The notes under the pieces were generated by a model, which saw only the letters and a program-made list of their open reading frames with translations, had not been told where the DNA came from and searched no databases. Position numbers and translations under genes: made by a program. From Stictocephala bisonia (taxonomy: Eukaryota; Arthropoda; Insecta; Hemiptera; Membracidae), in the NCBI GenBank assembly GCA_035578905.1, contig JAQJVL010000031.1, forward strand, positions 563,501 to 627,500: a stretch of DNA of 64,000 bases, written 5' to 3'. This document shows positions 33,220-44,119 of this stretch, piece by piece. Numbering within the stretch: position 1 is the stretch's first letter; the number at the start of each line of letters is the position of its first letter.

Positions 33220-34885
33220 CAAGGAAAATAGCACAAGGAAAATGGGTGTCAGTTTCATTATAAAGACCGGAATTGACAATTAACATTGACGTGTATATTG
33301 ACAATCAACACCAATGTGGATCCTATTAAAAATGATTCTATGTCTATCAATTGTTGTTATTTCTATTATAACATCAATTTATATAGACAGTGAAAGTCAA
33401 GTAAACAAATCTTTATCATATGAAAAATATATAACGTATTTAATTCCCCTCCTACAAAATAAGGATTGAAGATGGGGCTGGTTGGGTTATACACCATCAT
33501 GCAGCATAAATATTTCCAGCCAACATGTGTAACAAACAAATTCTGATTTTTTAAACATTTCTCTTTCCAAATTAGAACTTTATATGTTTGTGAATTAGTT
33601 ACGTAAAATATTCCAATTATTTTATCAAATCAACTTTTTTACACTTTCAACCTTAACTGTATTGGTGGTAATGTTATATATCTCTTTTCCTGGTTTGAAA
33701 ACTAACTTTGATATCCTAATGTTTATACTTCCATAACGCTCAACAGTTATAAACGTAACATTTATCTTAAGGTTTTTAACCTTAATTAGTTTATCTGAGA
33801 TTGGATTAATATCTATAGAAACAAACTTAACGTAGACTTTTTCTGCATTAATTATTTTTGGAATAATAAATCGATAAGATAATAATAAGAGATCGATAAG
33901 ATCAATAGTAAATCGATAAGACAAATAAGAGCTCTTTCACTCTGAAATCAGTTTCAATTGAAAATAAACCTAATTTTCTTGTTTGAAAAGCAATATTTTT
34001 CAATTTAGTTAAAATACTGTCTTTATGAAAGTATAACTCCAACCAGTCTGTACTTCTCTGTTCACAAATCCAGATTAGTATTAAAAATATATTGATAAAA
34101 TTTATTTACAATTCAATAATATCTATTATTTATAAACAAATTATTTAAATTAAATAATATATATTATTAAACTGTAAATAATAAATGAAGAACATCCTTC
34201 CAAACCGGTCATGCTGAGAAAGTGAAGATTGATGGTGGAATAAAAACAGGTATTTATTTTACCATCTAATATTTAATAATATTTTACGAACAAAAGTTAA
34301 CACAGTTCTTTGTGAAAAAGTATTCCATTTATCATATTTATCAAAATCATTTTGCGGAAGGCCGTATTGGCAATCGCGTGAATTAAGTATGGGAATTGAC
34401 CTTTCAGTTCCCAAAGTCAACCGAGTGGGAACTTTTTACATATTAAAAGTTTAATCCTGTGCCCAAATTTTGGCCATGTGGGAGGATGTATTATTAGAGT
34501 AAGGGATACCAAGTACAATATTTTAGGTTGAATGATAATTTTATTAAATGTCTGATAGTAAAAAAATATAATGAATATTTATTAAATTTGTCACTAGCTG
34601 ATATTATTCACGATATATATATATATACTGTCGTGTTTCGGGTTTCTAACCGTATTTGCAACCCTTGTGCCCATTCTTCAGTTTAGTGTGTATAGTAAAA
34701 GAATTTAAAAAAAACCATATTTATTCAATAAATATTTTAATGTTAATATTAACGTGACTACATGTACAATATTAATATATCATATATTTGAAAATATCAG
34801 TTATTATAATGAAGTCATTGTAACCTGATGATTAAATTATTTTATTTTATTTTTCTTCACTAAATGAAACAATGAGAATTGCTAC
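33220..34885. other. AT-rich non-coding DNA
   Basis: A 99-codon minus frame (33,625-33,924) is the longest open frame here; it has no recognised family, an isoleucine/valine-rich composition and no splice context, so it is not called. A short (TA)n tract lies near 34,613. Confidence 0.4.
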
Positions 34886-34888
34886 CAT

Positions 34889-35010
34889 GTGAAGAACATT
34901 TTTTCTAACCCACTTATGTAATTTGTGACAACTCTGAGAGACTTACTGCCAGAAGGGGTGATTAGGGCGACAAATGGTGGCCATGTTGTGTCCCTCAACA
35001 CCCTCGTCAG
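34889..35010 (+). repeat. Dispersed repeat F3, copy 2
   Basis: Nearly identical over about 80 bp to the 25,957 copy (CTGAGAGACTTACTGCCAGA onwards to ATGTTGTGTCC). It ends about 50 bp before the long-TIR element starts. Confidence 0.75.
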
Positions 35011-35063
35011 TTGTGTACATCTTCGGATGAAACTATAGTGTTACAAGTTAGCCTTACATATTA

Positions 35064-35967
35064 CAGAGTTGGGCAAAAGTCTGGAATATATTTATTAATT
35101 TAAAAACCATTAAAGGAAATGTAATGACACTTTGTAGTTATGGACATGTTCGTATACCAAACATTTAGACATATTTTACTTGTTTTTCGTATAACCAGGT
35201 GATGGCCAATGAAGAAAGTCTTAAAAAATTTAAATGTAATCATACCTCGAGTTATATCTCATTTTAAAGGTCTTTGTTTGTACAATACAAAAGTGCAAAC
35301 TTTAGTTCAAAAGGATAACTCATTCACAAAATACAGCGATTCAAATAATTTAATGTCTACTCAGTTATACGGCTATTTATTTAACAGTTTCAGGTCCCTT
35401 TTGCTGAGTCCCTGTTGTTGATTGTTAACAATCGTAACAAACGACAGCGTTATAAAAATATATATGCTATTTAACTAACATAACAATAATTAAAATGTAT
35501 TAAAAACACTTTTGACAGTAGGTTTACTTAAAATAGTTTAAGAATATTATTTTAATAATTTGTTACTTATTTTATGTGAAATTTAATTTGTCATATTTAG
35601 TTAGATAAATTATAGCTCTACGCAGCAATAGATAATAACTATCTTGCCTTAGCCTTCAGCAGAGTTAGTTGTATGACATTAAATTCTTTGAGAGACTATA
35701 TTTTCTGACTGGGTCATCCTTTTGACCTCAATTGTGTCCTCTTGTGTTTCACAAATAAAGACATTTAAAATGAGGTATAACTCGAGGTAGGCTTACTTTT
35801 ACATTTTTAAGACTTTCTTCATGGGCAATCACCTGACTATGCGGTAAACAAGTAAAATATGTCTAAGTGTTTGGTGTAGGGACATGTACATTACTGTATA
35901 TTTTCATTACATTTCTTTTGATGGTTTTGAAATTAATAAATATATTCCAGACTTTTGCCCAACTCTG
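35064..35967. mobile_element. Long-TIR non-autonomous transposon, copy 1 (904 bp)
   Basis: Ends are CAGAGTTGGGCAAAAGTCTG and its exact inverse. The terminal inverted repeats are unusually long, about 300 bp each (35,064-35,365 and 35,665-35,967), with roughly 80% identity by eye. The left end is preceded by TA and the right is followed by AATA, suggesting a TA target duplication with one mutation. TA duplication and CAG...GGGCAAAAGTCTGG-type ends fit Tc1/mariner. The centre contains the palindrome TTGATTGTTAACAATC-like at about 35,420. No transposase is encoded; the 70-codon plus frame lies in the left repeat and is not a gene. Confidence 0.85.
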
Positions 35968-36149
35968 AATACTGTATAAGGTAGTTACGGCAGTCACTGG
36001 GTTTATTTCACAATTCTTTCAATAATTTGGTATGAGAAAATGTTATTTTCATCAGCAACCACTGGCGGCTCAACTTTCTTCTAGATCTTCGTGATTTTTA
36101 AATTTCATTGCTAAACTAATTACAAAACTGAACACAGTAATACTTCCTC

Positions 36150-36620
36150 CATGGCAGAAACCACGACCTACAAAAAATCGTTGCGTGTAAAGAGTTCTCC
36201 TTCTTTCCATTTATTGGAGTAATATATTGTTACAATCACTTCCCTACGATTTATCATTGCGTGTAAATGGGCCTTTTAGAACGGACAGTGTCTGTAACCG
36301 TAGGGGGATTGTAATTACGACTACTACTAGTCGTCAACAAGGGCTGTCCGATCTGCGCGCCTGTCATCTGTGATATGCCGCGATTATTTTTATGTGCGTT
36401 ATTGTGTCATGGCATTTATAACTAGGATGTTGTCACTGAAATACTTAAATAAATCCGTCGTGTTTTACGAAAAGAGGGCAAAAGAAAAATTTCGTGGAGA
36501 AGTGGTAAAGAAAATATTTGAATAATCACATAAGATTATTTTTAACGAATTTATGGATAAAGATCCAGATGATTATAAAAAGTATTTGAGACAATCGAAT
36601 AGGAAATTTTAAATTAAAAA
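36150..36620 (+). mobile_element. PIF/Harbinger-like fragment
   Basis: A terminal-like sequence GGGCCTTTTAGAACGGACA begins near 36,270 after TAAAT; GGGCCTTTT-type tips and TWA target duplications are usual in PIF/Harbinger elements. Sequence TTACAATCACTTCCCTACG (36,229-36,247) is partly inverted at CGTAGGGGGATTGTAATT (36,299-36,316). About 180 bp downstream of the tip is a short transposase-like peptide. The remaining transposase is missing. Boundaries are uncertain. Confidence 0.45.
36460..36612 (+). pseudogene. Harbinger-type transposase N-terminal relic
   Basis: One plus frame reads FYEKRAKEKFRGEVVKKIFE, a stop, then FNEFMDKDPDDYKKYLRQSN and RKF before a stop. The EFMDKDPDDYKKYLRxS block resembles the segment LxxELxxxDxxxYxxYLRMS that precedes the DDE_4 domain of PIF/Harbinger transposases. 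The catalytic domain is absent. The identification depends on about 18 residues. Confidence 0.45.
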
Positions 36621-36834
36621 AAAAAAAAATGTTCTCCATTGATTGGAAAAAAATACTTAATACAAACATGATGATAGCGGTTACTCTAGAATAATTTGTA
36701 CTATACAAGGTGTATATAAAGTTTCGAATATTTAATTCGAATAATTTTCGAATTAAAATATATTTTATATTTTAATATTACAGGTTAAGCAATACCACTT
36801 ACTACATAATTACTACACCTAAAAATCTACTTGT

Positions 36835-37389
36835 TATAGTCCGAATAAAACAATTTTTGTGACGGTGGAATGGCCACGCGCCACTGGTCTGAAATAACAA
36901 AACTCTGAGTTTAAATTTGCTGTCAAACTTAAAATAAGTAAGCAATAATTTTCAAACTGATTGTTTAGTGTCCACCATGTTATATTCTTTAAGAAAACAT
37001 TTATGCTGGAGATTTTGCTTGAACTAATTTGCTTTTTATAGTGATAATTGTGTTTAAGAACACGTTTTATGAGTGAAATTGGGCGTGAGTCGTCTTTAAC
37101 CTGTCCCTGCAGCTAGAATAATAATAATAACACAGGTTCTTGTGGATGGATGACAGTTTGATTCATTGAGTGATCTGTTTTGTATAAAACTCGTTTAATA
37201 ATTCAAATAAGTTAATGAGAAATTAATTTTTGTATAAACCCTTGCAAACTCGGTAAAGCCAAACGCTAGACTAACTTTCTTTGAACAAACATTATCTGTG
37301 TTATTTATCTATTAATAAAACTCTTAGAGTTTTTTCATTGCAGACCAGTGGTGCGTGGCCGTTTCGCCATTTATTCGGACTATAGAGTA
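36835..37389. mobile_element. MITE with about 70-bp terminal inverted repeats
   Basis: The left end (36,835-36,909) begins TATAGTCCGAATAAA and contains GGCCACGCGCCACTGGTCTG. The right end (37,322-37,389) is its inverse: CAGACCAGTGGTGCGTGGCC, then TTTATTCGGACTATA. The interior of about 410 bp is AT-rich with no coding sequence. The right terminal repeat is the first unit of a tandem array that continues to 38,095. Confidence 0.7.
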
Positions 37390-38095
37390 ACTTAGTTTTG
37401 TCATTGCAGACCAGCGGCGCGTGGCCGTTCCACCATTTATTCGGACTATAGAGTAACTGTCAGTTTTGTCATTGCAGACCAGTGGCGTGTGGCCGTTCCG
37501 CCATTTATTCGGACTATAGAGTAACTGTCAGTTTTGTCATTGCAGACCAGTGGCGCGTGGCCATTCCGCCATATATTCAGTCTATAAAACTATAAACTGA
37601 CAAAACTGTCAGTTTTGTCATTGTAGACCAGTGGCGTGTGGCCGTTCCGCCATTTATTCTGACTATAGAGTAACTGTCAGTTTTGTCATTGCAGACGAGT
37701 GGCGTGTGGCCATTCCACCATTTATTCAGACTATAGAGTAACTGTCAGTTTTGTCATTGTAGACCAGTGGCGCGTGGCCGTTCCGCCATTTATTCGGACT
37801 ATAGAGTAACTGTCAGTTTTGTCATTGCAGACGAGTGGCGTGTGGCCGTTCCACCATTTATTTAGACTATAGAGTAACTGTCAGTTTTGTCATTGCAGAC
37901 CAGTGGCGCGTGGCCGTTCCGCCATTTATTCAGACTATAGAGTAACTGTCAGTTTTGTCATTGTAGACCAGTGGCGTGTGGCCGTTCCGCCATTTATTCG
38001 GACTATAGAGTAACTGTCAGTTTTGTCATTGCAGACGAGTGGCGTGTGGCCGTTCCGACATTTATTCGGACTATAGAGTAACTGTCAGTTTTCTG
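37328..38095. repeat. 68-bp tandem array, 11 copies
   Basis: The 68-bp unit is TTTTGTCATTGCAGACCAGT, GGCGCGTGGCCGTTCCGCCA, TTTATTCGGACTATAGAGTA, ACTGTCAG. Eleven copies of the AGAC[CG]AG[TC]GG block are present, with variants GCAGACGAG and TTGTAGACC recurring in a partly ordered way. One junction (about 37,575-37,615) carries an extra inverted fragment CTATAAACTGACAAAACTG. The array ends in CTGCCATATCAGAGG followed by eight Gs. Confidence 0.95.
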
Positions 38096-38099
38096 CCAT

Positions 38100-38755
38100 A
38101 TCAGAGGGGGGGGCGTAAGGAGCCAGAAGAAAATATGTTTTTCTATTTTACTTTATTTTTAAACACTTTTTAAGTTTTAAAAGCTTTAAGATAAAGAGTT
38201 GAAAATTCTAGCTTCTATCTGGTAAACTACTTCAAACGGCAATCCGCGGTGGAATTAACAGGTTTACTTTACAGAAAGCAGTCGTTCATAGGCGCTTTGT
38301 TTATCTAAATTAAATGCCCAGATTACAAAATGTTTTAAATGCCCCAATATTTAATTAAGAGAGACGATGTTTAGTCAGGCCTAAATAAGTCTAATTACTT
38401 AATATACAAAAGACAAAAACTGATAATTAACTACGGTAGGGTAGCAGTTAAGTGTAGGATAGTCTTCTCATGAATTCTTATAAATATTTATGTTTTGGAA
38501 AACACTAACTCCAAAATAAAAGTCTCTGAATATTTTATAAAACCGACGTTGTCTATAGTTTTAAAATATATCTACTCGATTGGGATATTAGGTGTACAAG
38601 CTCAGAAACCAAGTATAATGAAATAAATAAAAACATTTTGCTTCACAAAAATAATGCACATTTAATGATGGAAAATACAAAATGTATTAAATGGTTGGAT
38701 TAAGATATGTAACAAAGTATAGTATCCTAAGATGCAAGCAAAAATAATGATATAA
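38100..38755. other. AT-rich non-coding DNA, nothing recognised
   Basis: No gene, RNA or repeat family was identified. Confidence 0.45.
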
Positions 38756-38763
38756 ATAATATA

Positions 38764-39808
38764 CGGGGTTGGCCAAAAGTCTGAAATATATTTATTGATT
38801 TCAAAACCATTGAAAGAACTGTAATGAGACTTAGCCTTTATATACATGTTTCAATATCAAACATATGGACATATTTTACTTGTTTTTTGCATATCCAGGA
38901 GATGGCCAATGAAGGAAGTCTTAAAAGAGTTAAATGTAAGCCTACCTCGAGTTATACCTCATTTTAAAGGTCTTTGTTTGTAAAACACAAGAGTACAAAC
39001 CTGACGTAAAAAGGACGAATCAGTCAGAAAATACAGCCACTCAAAGAATATAATGGTAGGATTGGGTAATAGTCTGGAATGAATTTAATAATTTTAAAAC
39101 TATTTAAAGAAAGGTAATGAAACTTTGTCGTTCTGTACGTGTACCTATACCAAACATTTAGGCATATTTCATTTGTTTCTTGCATATCTAAAGATTGTTT
39201 CTTGCCTATGGAGGAAGTTTTAAAAATTAAAATAAAAACCTTACTCGAGTTATACTCATTTTAAAGGACTTTGTTTGTAAAAAAACAAGAGTGCAGACCT
39301 AAGGTCAAAAGAATGACCCAGCCAGAAAATATAGCCTCTTAAAGGATTTAATATCATATAAATAATACTACTTAAAATCCGTTTAAGTAACTATCTTTAA
39401 AAGTGTTTAAAGATATTTTTTATTTATTGTTGCGTAGAACTATAATTTATCTGACTGAATATGATAAATTAATTTTCATATAAAATAAGTAACAAATTAT
39501 TATAATAATATTCTTACACTATTTTTAGAGTAAACATACTGTCAAAAGGGTTTTAAAATGTTTATTATTTTTATGTTTGTTAAATAACATAGTTATTTTT
39601 ATAACGTAGTCGTTCGTTACGATTGTTAACAATCAACAACATACTCAACAGGGACCCTATAATATTAAATAAATAGCTGTGCAACTAAGAAGAGTTTATG
39701 TCTAAATGTTTGGTATACGGACATATACATAACTGCAAAGTTTCATAACATTTCTTTCAATATTTTTTAAATTATTTATATATATTCCAGACTGTTGCCC
39801 AAAACCTG
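38764..39808. mobile_element. Long-TIR non-autonomous transposon, copy 2 (1,045 bp)
   Basis: Same family as the 35.06 kb element but in the opposite orientation: the unique core of copy 1 (palindrome TTGTTAACAATC, ACGACAGCG-like and GCTCTACGCAGCAATA-like blocks) appears inverted at 39,410-39,650. The ends are CGGGGTTGGCCAAAAGTCTG and CAGACTGTTGCCCAAAACCTG, each next to TA, fitting a TA duplication. A second, partial copy of the terminal repeat starts at about 39,063 (GATTGGGTAATAGTCTGGAA), which accounts for most of the extra length. No transposase is present. Confidence 0.82.
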
Positions 39809-39809
39809 T

Positions 39810-40345
39810 ATACTTTCCATAAGGATCTGTAAGTACGGAAAATGACAAAAAAACCTTATAAATGCAAAAACCTGTAAATAATATCGATGGGTCAAAAATC
39901 TATCAGGTTTTTTACCGAACAATTTACCCATTACCAAATTTTCCTGAGTTGTTAAATTGTATTAATTAAAAAAATTAGTTCTAACTGAACAATTCCTAAG
40001 TTCATTTAGGTAAGAAAATTCTTTTTATAGATTGTTTGGAAATTATATAAAATCCTAATAATTGTTTTTATAACTAAGAATAATCCTAGGAACAAAATTG
40101 TGTAGTACATATATCTTATGACATATTTATATCTTATATTTGACAATTTATAAAATTGTAATGGTGATTTAATTTTAACTATGGTGTCTTTTTTCACGAT
40201 TGTTTTAGTATTGAAAAATTACCATAAATGTTTTCAACAAATATGCAGTCCTTGTATTTGCAACATGATGCACTACATTGTAGTAATAGGCGGCTATATC
40301 TATTTAATGAGTAATAGTTGTTGAAGAGATGATAAGTATGGTTAA
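39810..40345. other. AT-rich non-coding DNA
   Basis: The only frame of note is a 63-codon minus frame rich in Ile, Tyr and Lys, which is typical of chance frames at this base composition. Confidence 0.4.
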
Positions 40346-40349
40346 TGGT

Positions 40350-40878
40350 GCACTAATTTACAAGTTAACACTAATTTACAAGTAAACATTAATTTACAAG
40401 CTAACACTAATTTACAAGTAAACACTTATTTACAAGTAAACACTAATTTACAAGTTAACACTTATTTACAAGCTAACACTAATTTACAAGTTAACACTAA
40501 TTTACAAGTAAACACTAATTTACAAGTAAACACTAATTTACAAGTAAACACTAATTTACAAATTAACACTAATTTACAAGTAAACACTAATTTACAAGTA
40601 AACACTAATTTACAAGTTAACACTAATTTAGAAGTTAACACTTAATTTACAAGTAAACACTAATTTACAAGTTAACACTAATTTACAAGTAAACACTAAT
40701 TTACAAGTAAACACTAATTTACAAGTTAACATTAATTTACAAGTTAACACTAATTTACAAGTAAACACTAATTTACAAGTTAACACTAATTTACAAGTAA
40801 ACACTAATTTACAAGTTAACACTAATTTACAAGTAAACACTAATTTACAAGTAAACACTAATTTACAAGTAAACACTA
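40350..40878. repeat. 18-bp minisatellite, about 29 copies
   Basis: The unit is AATTTACAAGTAAACACT, alternating irregularly with AATTTACAAGTTAACACT (GTTAAC variant). A few units carry CTTATTTACAAG or CAAATTAACA changes. As 18 is a multiple of three, a minus frame of 82 codons with period FTCKLV results and is an artefact. Confidence 0.95.
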
Positions 40879-40884
40879 AATAAC

Positions 40885-42035
40885 AATTTAAAGAAGTAAT
40901 AATCCAAACAATTAATTATAGACTTAAGTTGATCGTGATTTATTACTAACCAAGAACTGATTATAATACATTACGGTATTAATTATAACAAGTTAAACTG
41001 TCAAAAATATCTACTTTTAATTAAGCATTAAGTTCTGTATTTTAGTTATATTTATTTTTCAAATATTGGATAAAGATTTTCAGAAAGTGTTGGGTTCATC
41101 AATTGAAAATAAGTAGATGTTCAGGTTGAACATTGTTATTAGTCGTATGGAAAATATTTATTACTTACTTATTCAAGACTATCTTTTTACACGAATTCTT
41201 TGAGCAAAGTTTTCAACACTATGCTATTGTAGTGAACAAAAACAATAGCTTATACTTAAACAATACACAATAAAAAAACAGAAAAGCTTTTTGAAAACAG
41301 AAACTAAACAAACGCATTGACAACCTTAAAATAAAACAAATTGACATTTCGTTTCTATAATATTTAGTAATAATTAAAGTGGATATTATAATCACTAACC
41401 CGTCTTTACTGATGGAAATAAAAATATTGCTTGCCACTAACCTAACCATGCCTCAGGAGAAGATATGGGAGCTGCCAGTGTTATAATGGCACATTTTCTC
41501 TAGTGACACGACAGCCCCAGCAGAATATTTGTGGACACAGTGACGCCAGATGTACAAGGGTCGACCAATTGCTTTGGGAATGTGTTACTACATGTTATGC
41601 CTTCGATCCTACTGATTTTAGTTAAAGGATTATAAATAAATCGGTCCCTTTTGCACATCTTGAGCCATGGCAGAACATCCCAGAAGTGCTAATTAGCTAA
41701 GTTATTAGTGACCGGTGTCCAAGAAGGGAATTTAACTTTGCCTATCGTCGGGGTAATTCCATTGCCCCTCTACTGTGTTGTGCATTTTTTAAATGTCACT
41801 TCCATCTTTCGCTAGTGTGGGACTACAAAAAACACTTTTTAGCTATTTCAGGGTAGTACACCGCTTAAGGGTATGTGATAGGGTTGTAAACAGGACCAGT
41901 ATCTGATTGGTTGAACGAGATTTATCCGGTTTAGGAGACAGTCTCTGCTGCCTTTAGAGATGCAATACGTAATGTATGTCTAGGCGGTGCTGTATCACTG
42001 TGCTTTATCCCATCTTCTCGGGGACAAAATTATGG
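40885..42035. other. Non-coding DNA; GC-richer from 41.4 kb
   Basis: From about 41,420 to 42,035 the sequence is GC-richer than its surroundings, but no family or exon was recognised. This part may be an extension of F1 or a separate old element. Confidence 0.35.
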
Positions 42036-42039
42036 AGAT

Positions 42040-42300
42040 TTAGGAGATAGGCTCTATGTTCAGTTCTATTAAGACCGACTGGGTGTTCACTCAATGGTTG
42101 CTATCGACGTGAACCCTACTGAAAGGGTCTAGAATGTCCACGTTGTGTCAGGGTCTGGATTATATAAGTAAGGAAGAGAGCTTAGTCTCAGTCTTGTAAA
42201 TTAACTGACAATCTGACCAATACTACGTGGTTCGGATTCCTCGTTAAGCTGTAGGTTCCTTAATCACCCTGGTGATTGGGCTTTTATATATCTTTATTAA
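42040..42300 (+). repeat. Dispersed repeat F1, copy 3
   Basis: Aligns with the inverse of 46,525-46,880 over about 260 bp, including ATGGAGATTTAGGAGATAGG, ACTCAATGGTTGCTATCGAC, GGTTCGGATTCC and AAGCTGTAGGT, and with copy 1 over the inner part. It forms an inverted pair with copy 4 around 4.2 kb. Confidence 0.7.
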
Positions 42301-42639
42301 CACAAGTTGACCTTCTAAAATGTTCAACACTTATTTAATCCCCCACATACCTACGATCGGTGTAGTAATAATGAACAATATTCAACACGAAAGTTAAAAA
42401 TGTATATTCCTTACTCCTAATAATGTATTTGTTAAGACATAGATTGTTTCGCCGTAGTGAATAGCTATGGAATAAATCTACTTTATTAGACTTTAATAGA
42501 ATTTATGAAATCACAAACCGTCATAGTTTTAAAACCAAAACAAAATGTGAATTAATTCCACTTAGCTACTCATTAATTTTTATAGTCATGCAGACTAATT
42601 CAGACTTAAAGAAAAAAATACCAACTGAGGGCTACAACG

Positions 42640-42780
42640 TAAACTAGACACTCCGCAGGAATTTGTGGAGTGTTTGGAAAGCTTTTCTTCCGCTTACAGT
42701 TGCATAAAATTGAGTCTGATTCCGTCTGTCAGACTCGTGAGTCTATTTGTTGTGTCAGAAAGTTCATACTTAACAGTAAA
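42640..42780 (+). repeat. Dispersed repeat F4, copy 2
   Basis: Shares GTGTTTGGAAAGCTTT, CGCTTACAGTTGCATAAAAT and following TTGTTGTGTCA with the 21.3 kb copy, and the first part, inverted, with 53,337-53,400. The overlapping plus frames of 80 and 122 codons are not supported as genes: two different frames cover the same DNA and neither has a known domain. Confidence 0.65.
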
Positions 42781-43356
42781 ACTGCTTTTACGTCACACAT
42801 ATTGCTGTTATTTACTAGCTGCAATCATATATATTATTATATTATCCATACAGTATCTATATTGTCCGGAAAAATTGTTCATTGTTTGCCAAATTGGAAA
42901 TCCCTAATTACAATAAGTTATCCACGAACCGGATGTGTTTTCTGTAATTTTATACTAATATATGTATCAACGAACAAAAGTAGGTTATTATGTAAATTAT
43001 GTTTAATTCTATTTACTAATGATGTACTTATTAAATAAATAATAAGAATTTAGATAGTGAAAATTGTGTCATGATAAAATAACTGCCTTGAAACTATTCT
43101 AAAGATCATTCCTTCCATATGGTGATGATGAAAACTTTTGAATTCATATGTATGTACAGTAAAAAAAATCATGTAAAAAAGTACGTACAAATATTGTTTA
43201 GGTGTTTACCATTGAGCACGGATAGGATGTGTAAAAATATAAACATGAAACGATTGTGAGGTAAACTGTTACAGTTTAATACATTGAGATGGCTGATTTA
43301 ATCTGTCAAACCCATAAATATATTTATTGTGTAAAAAGGTGCATTTATTACTGTGA

Positions 43357-43533
43357 AATACAACAGTTATTAAATAACAGTTATCTCTTACATAAAATAC
43401 AACAGTTATTAAATAACAGTTATCTTTTACATAAAATACAACAGTTATTAAATAACAGTTATCTCTTACATAAAATACAACAGTTATTAAATAACAGTTA
43501 TCTTTTACATAAAATACAACAGTTATTAAACAA
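43357..43533. repeat. 39-bp tandem repeat, 4.5 copies
   Basis: The unit is AATACAACAGTTATTAAATA, ACAGTTATCTCTTACATAA. Units alternate TATCTCTTAC and TATCTTTTAC, pointing to a 78-bp dimer as the last amplified length. The unit holds a small palindrome GTTATTAAATAAC. Frames of 105 and 108 codons on opposite strands arise because 39 is a multiple of three and are not genes. Confidence 0.93.
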
Positions 43534-43699
43534 CGTGGTGTTACAGTGCACACAATGTATAGAGACATCGTGTACCCAGATGGCAATTATGCACTTTGTA
43601 AAAACTTGGATTTGATAAAAGAGTTTCCCATAAAGCTGATATTGCTCCAGTAAGATTTTTAATATGTATTGTTCGCTATTTACTAAAGTTACGAATATG

Positions 43700-44119
43700 A
43701 CCTATAAAAGTAGTGTCTCCGAATGAGGGACCAGGGAACTGAAGTGGTTTACAGTGAGAGGGGAAGGGGTTTAAGGGAAGGCAACAGTTATTCGTGCACT
43801 AATAAATAGCTAATATAAATAGAGATATTTTTATTTTTGAGTATGTTTTGATTGTTATTACTACGTTGTGAGGAACAAATACGAGTAAAAGTAATATTTT
43901 AATTCAACACACGAGAAGCTAAAACATGCCAACTGATCTTCACAAGCAAAGCAGTCAAAGTCTTTTGGGAATATTAAGGTCTTAAAGTTTTAATGATTCC
44001 TTTTATAGCTTGGTCCCTTACATCCTGCTGACTGCTATCCTTGACTGTTTATAATTTCAGTAAAAGGTGTTCTCCATAAAAGTTTTCTTTATCACTATTC
44101 TACCAGAAACAAATTTAGC
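43700..44119 (+). repeat. Dispersed repeat F5, copy bearing the 37-bp array
   Basis: Starts TAGTGTCTCCGAATGAGGGA and GAAGTGGTTTACAG, as at 22.14 kb, and ends with CCTTTTATAGCTTGG...TTACATCCTGCTGACTG, as at about 23.03 kb, followed directly by the array. A further partial copy (CTTTTATAAATTCTGG, CACTGTCATC) lies on the far side at about 45,780-45,960. Confidence 0.6.

Noticed and set aside
33625..33924. 99-codon minus frame as a small gene
   Set aside because: No family, no splice or poly(A) context, composition typical of AT-rich chance frames.
42665..43038. Overlapping plus-strand frames of 80 and 122 codons as possible genes
   Set aside because: They overlap in different frames, cover dispersed repeat F4, and lack recognised domains.
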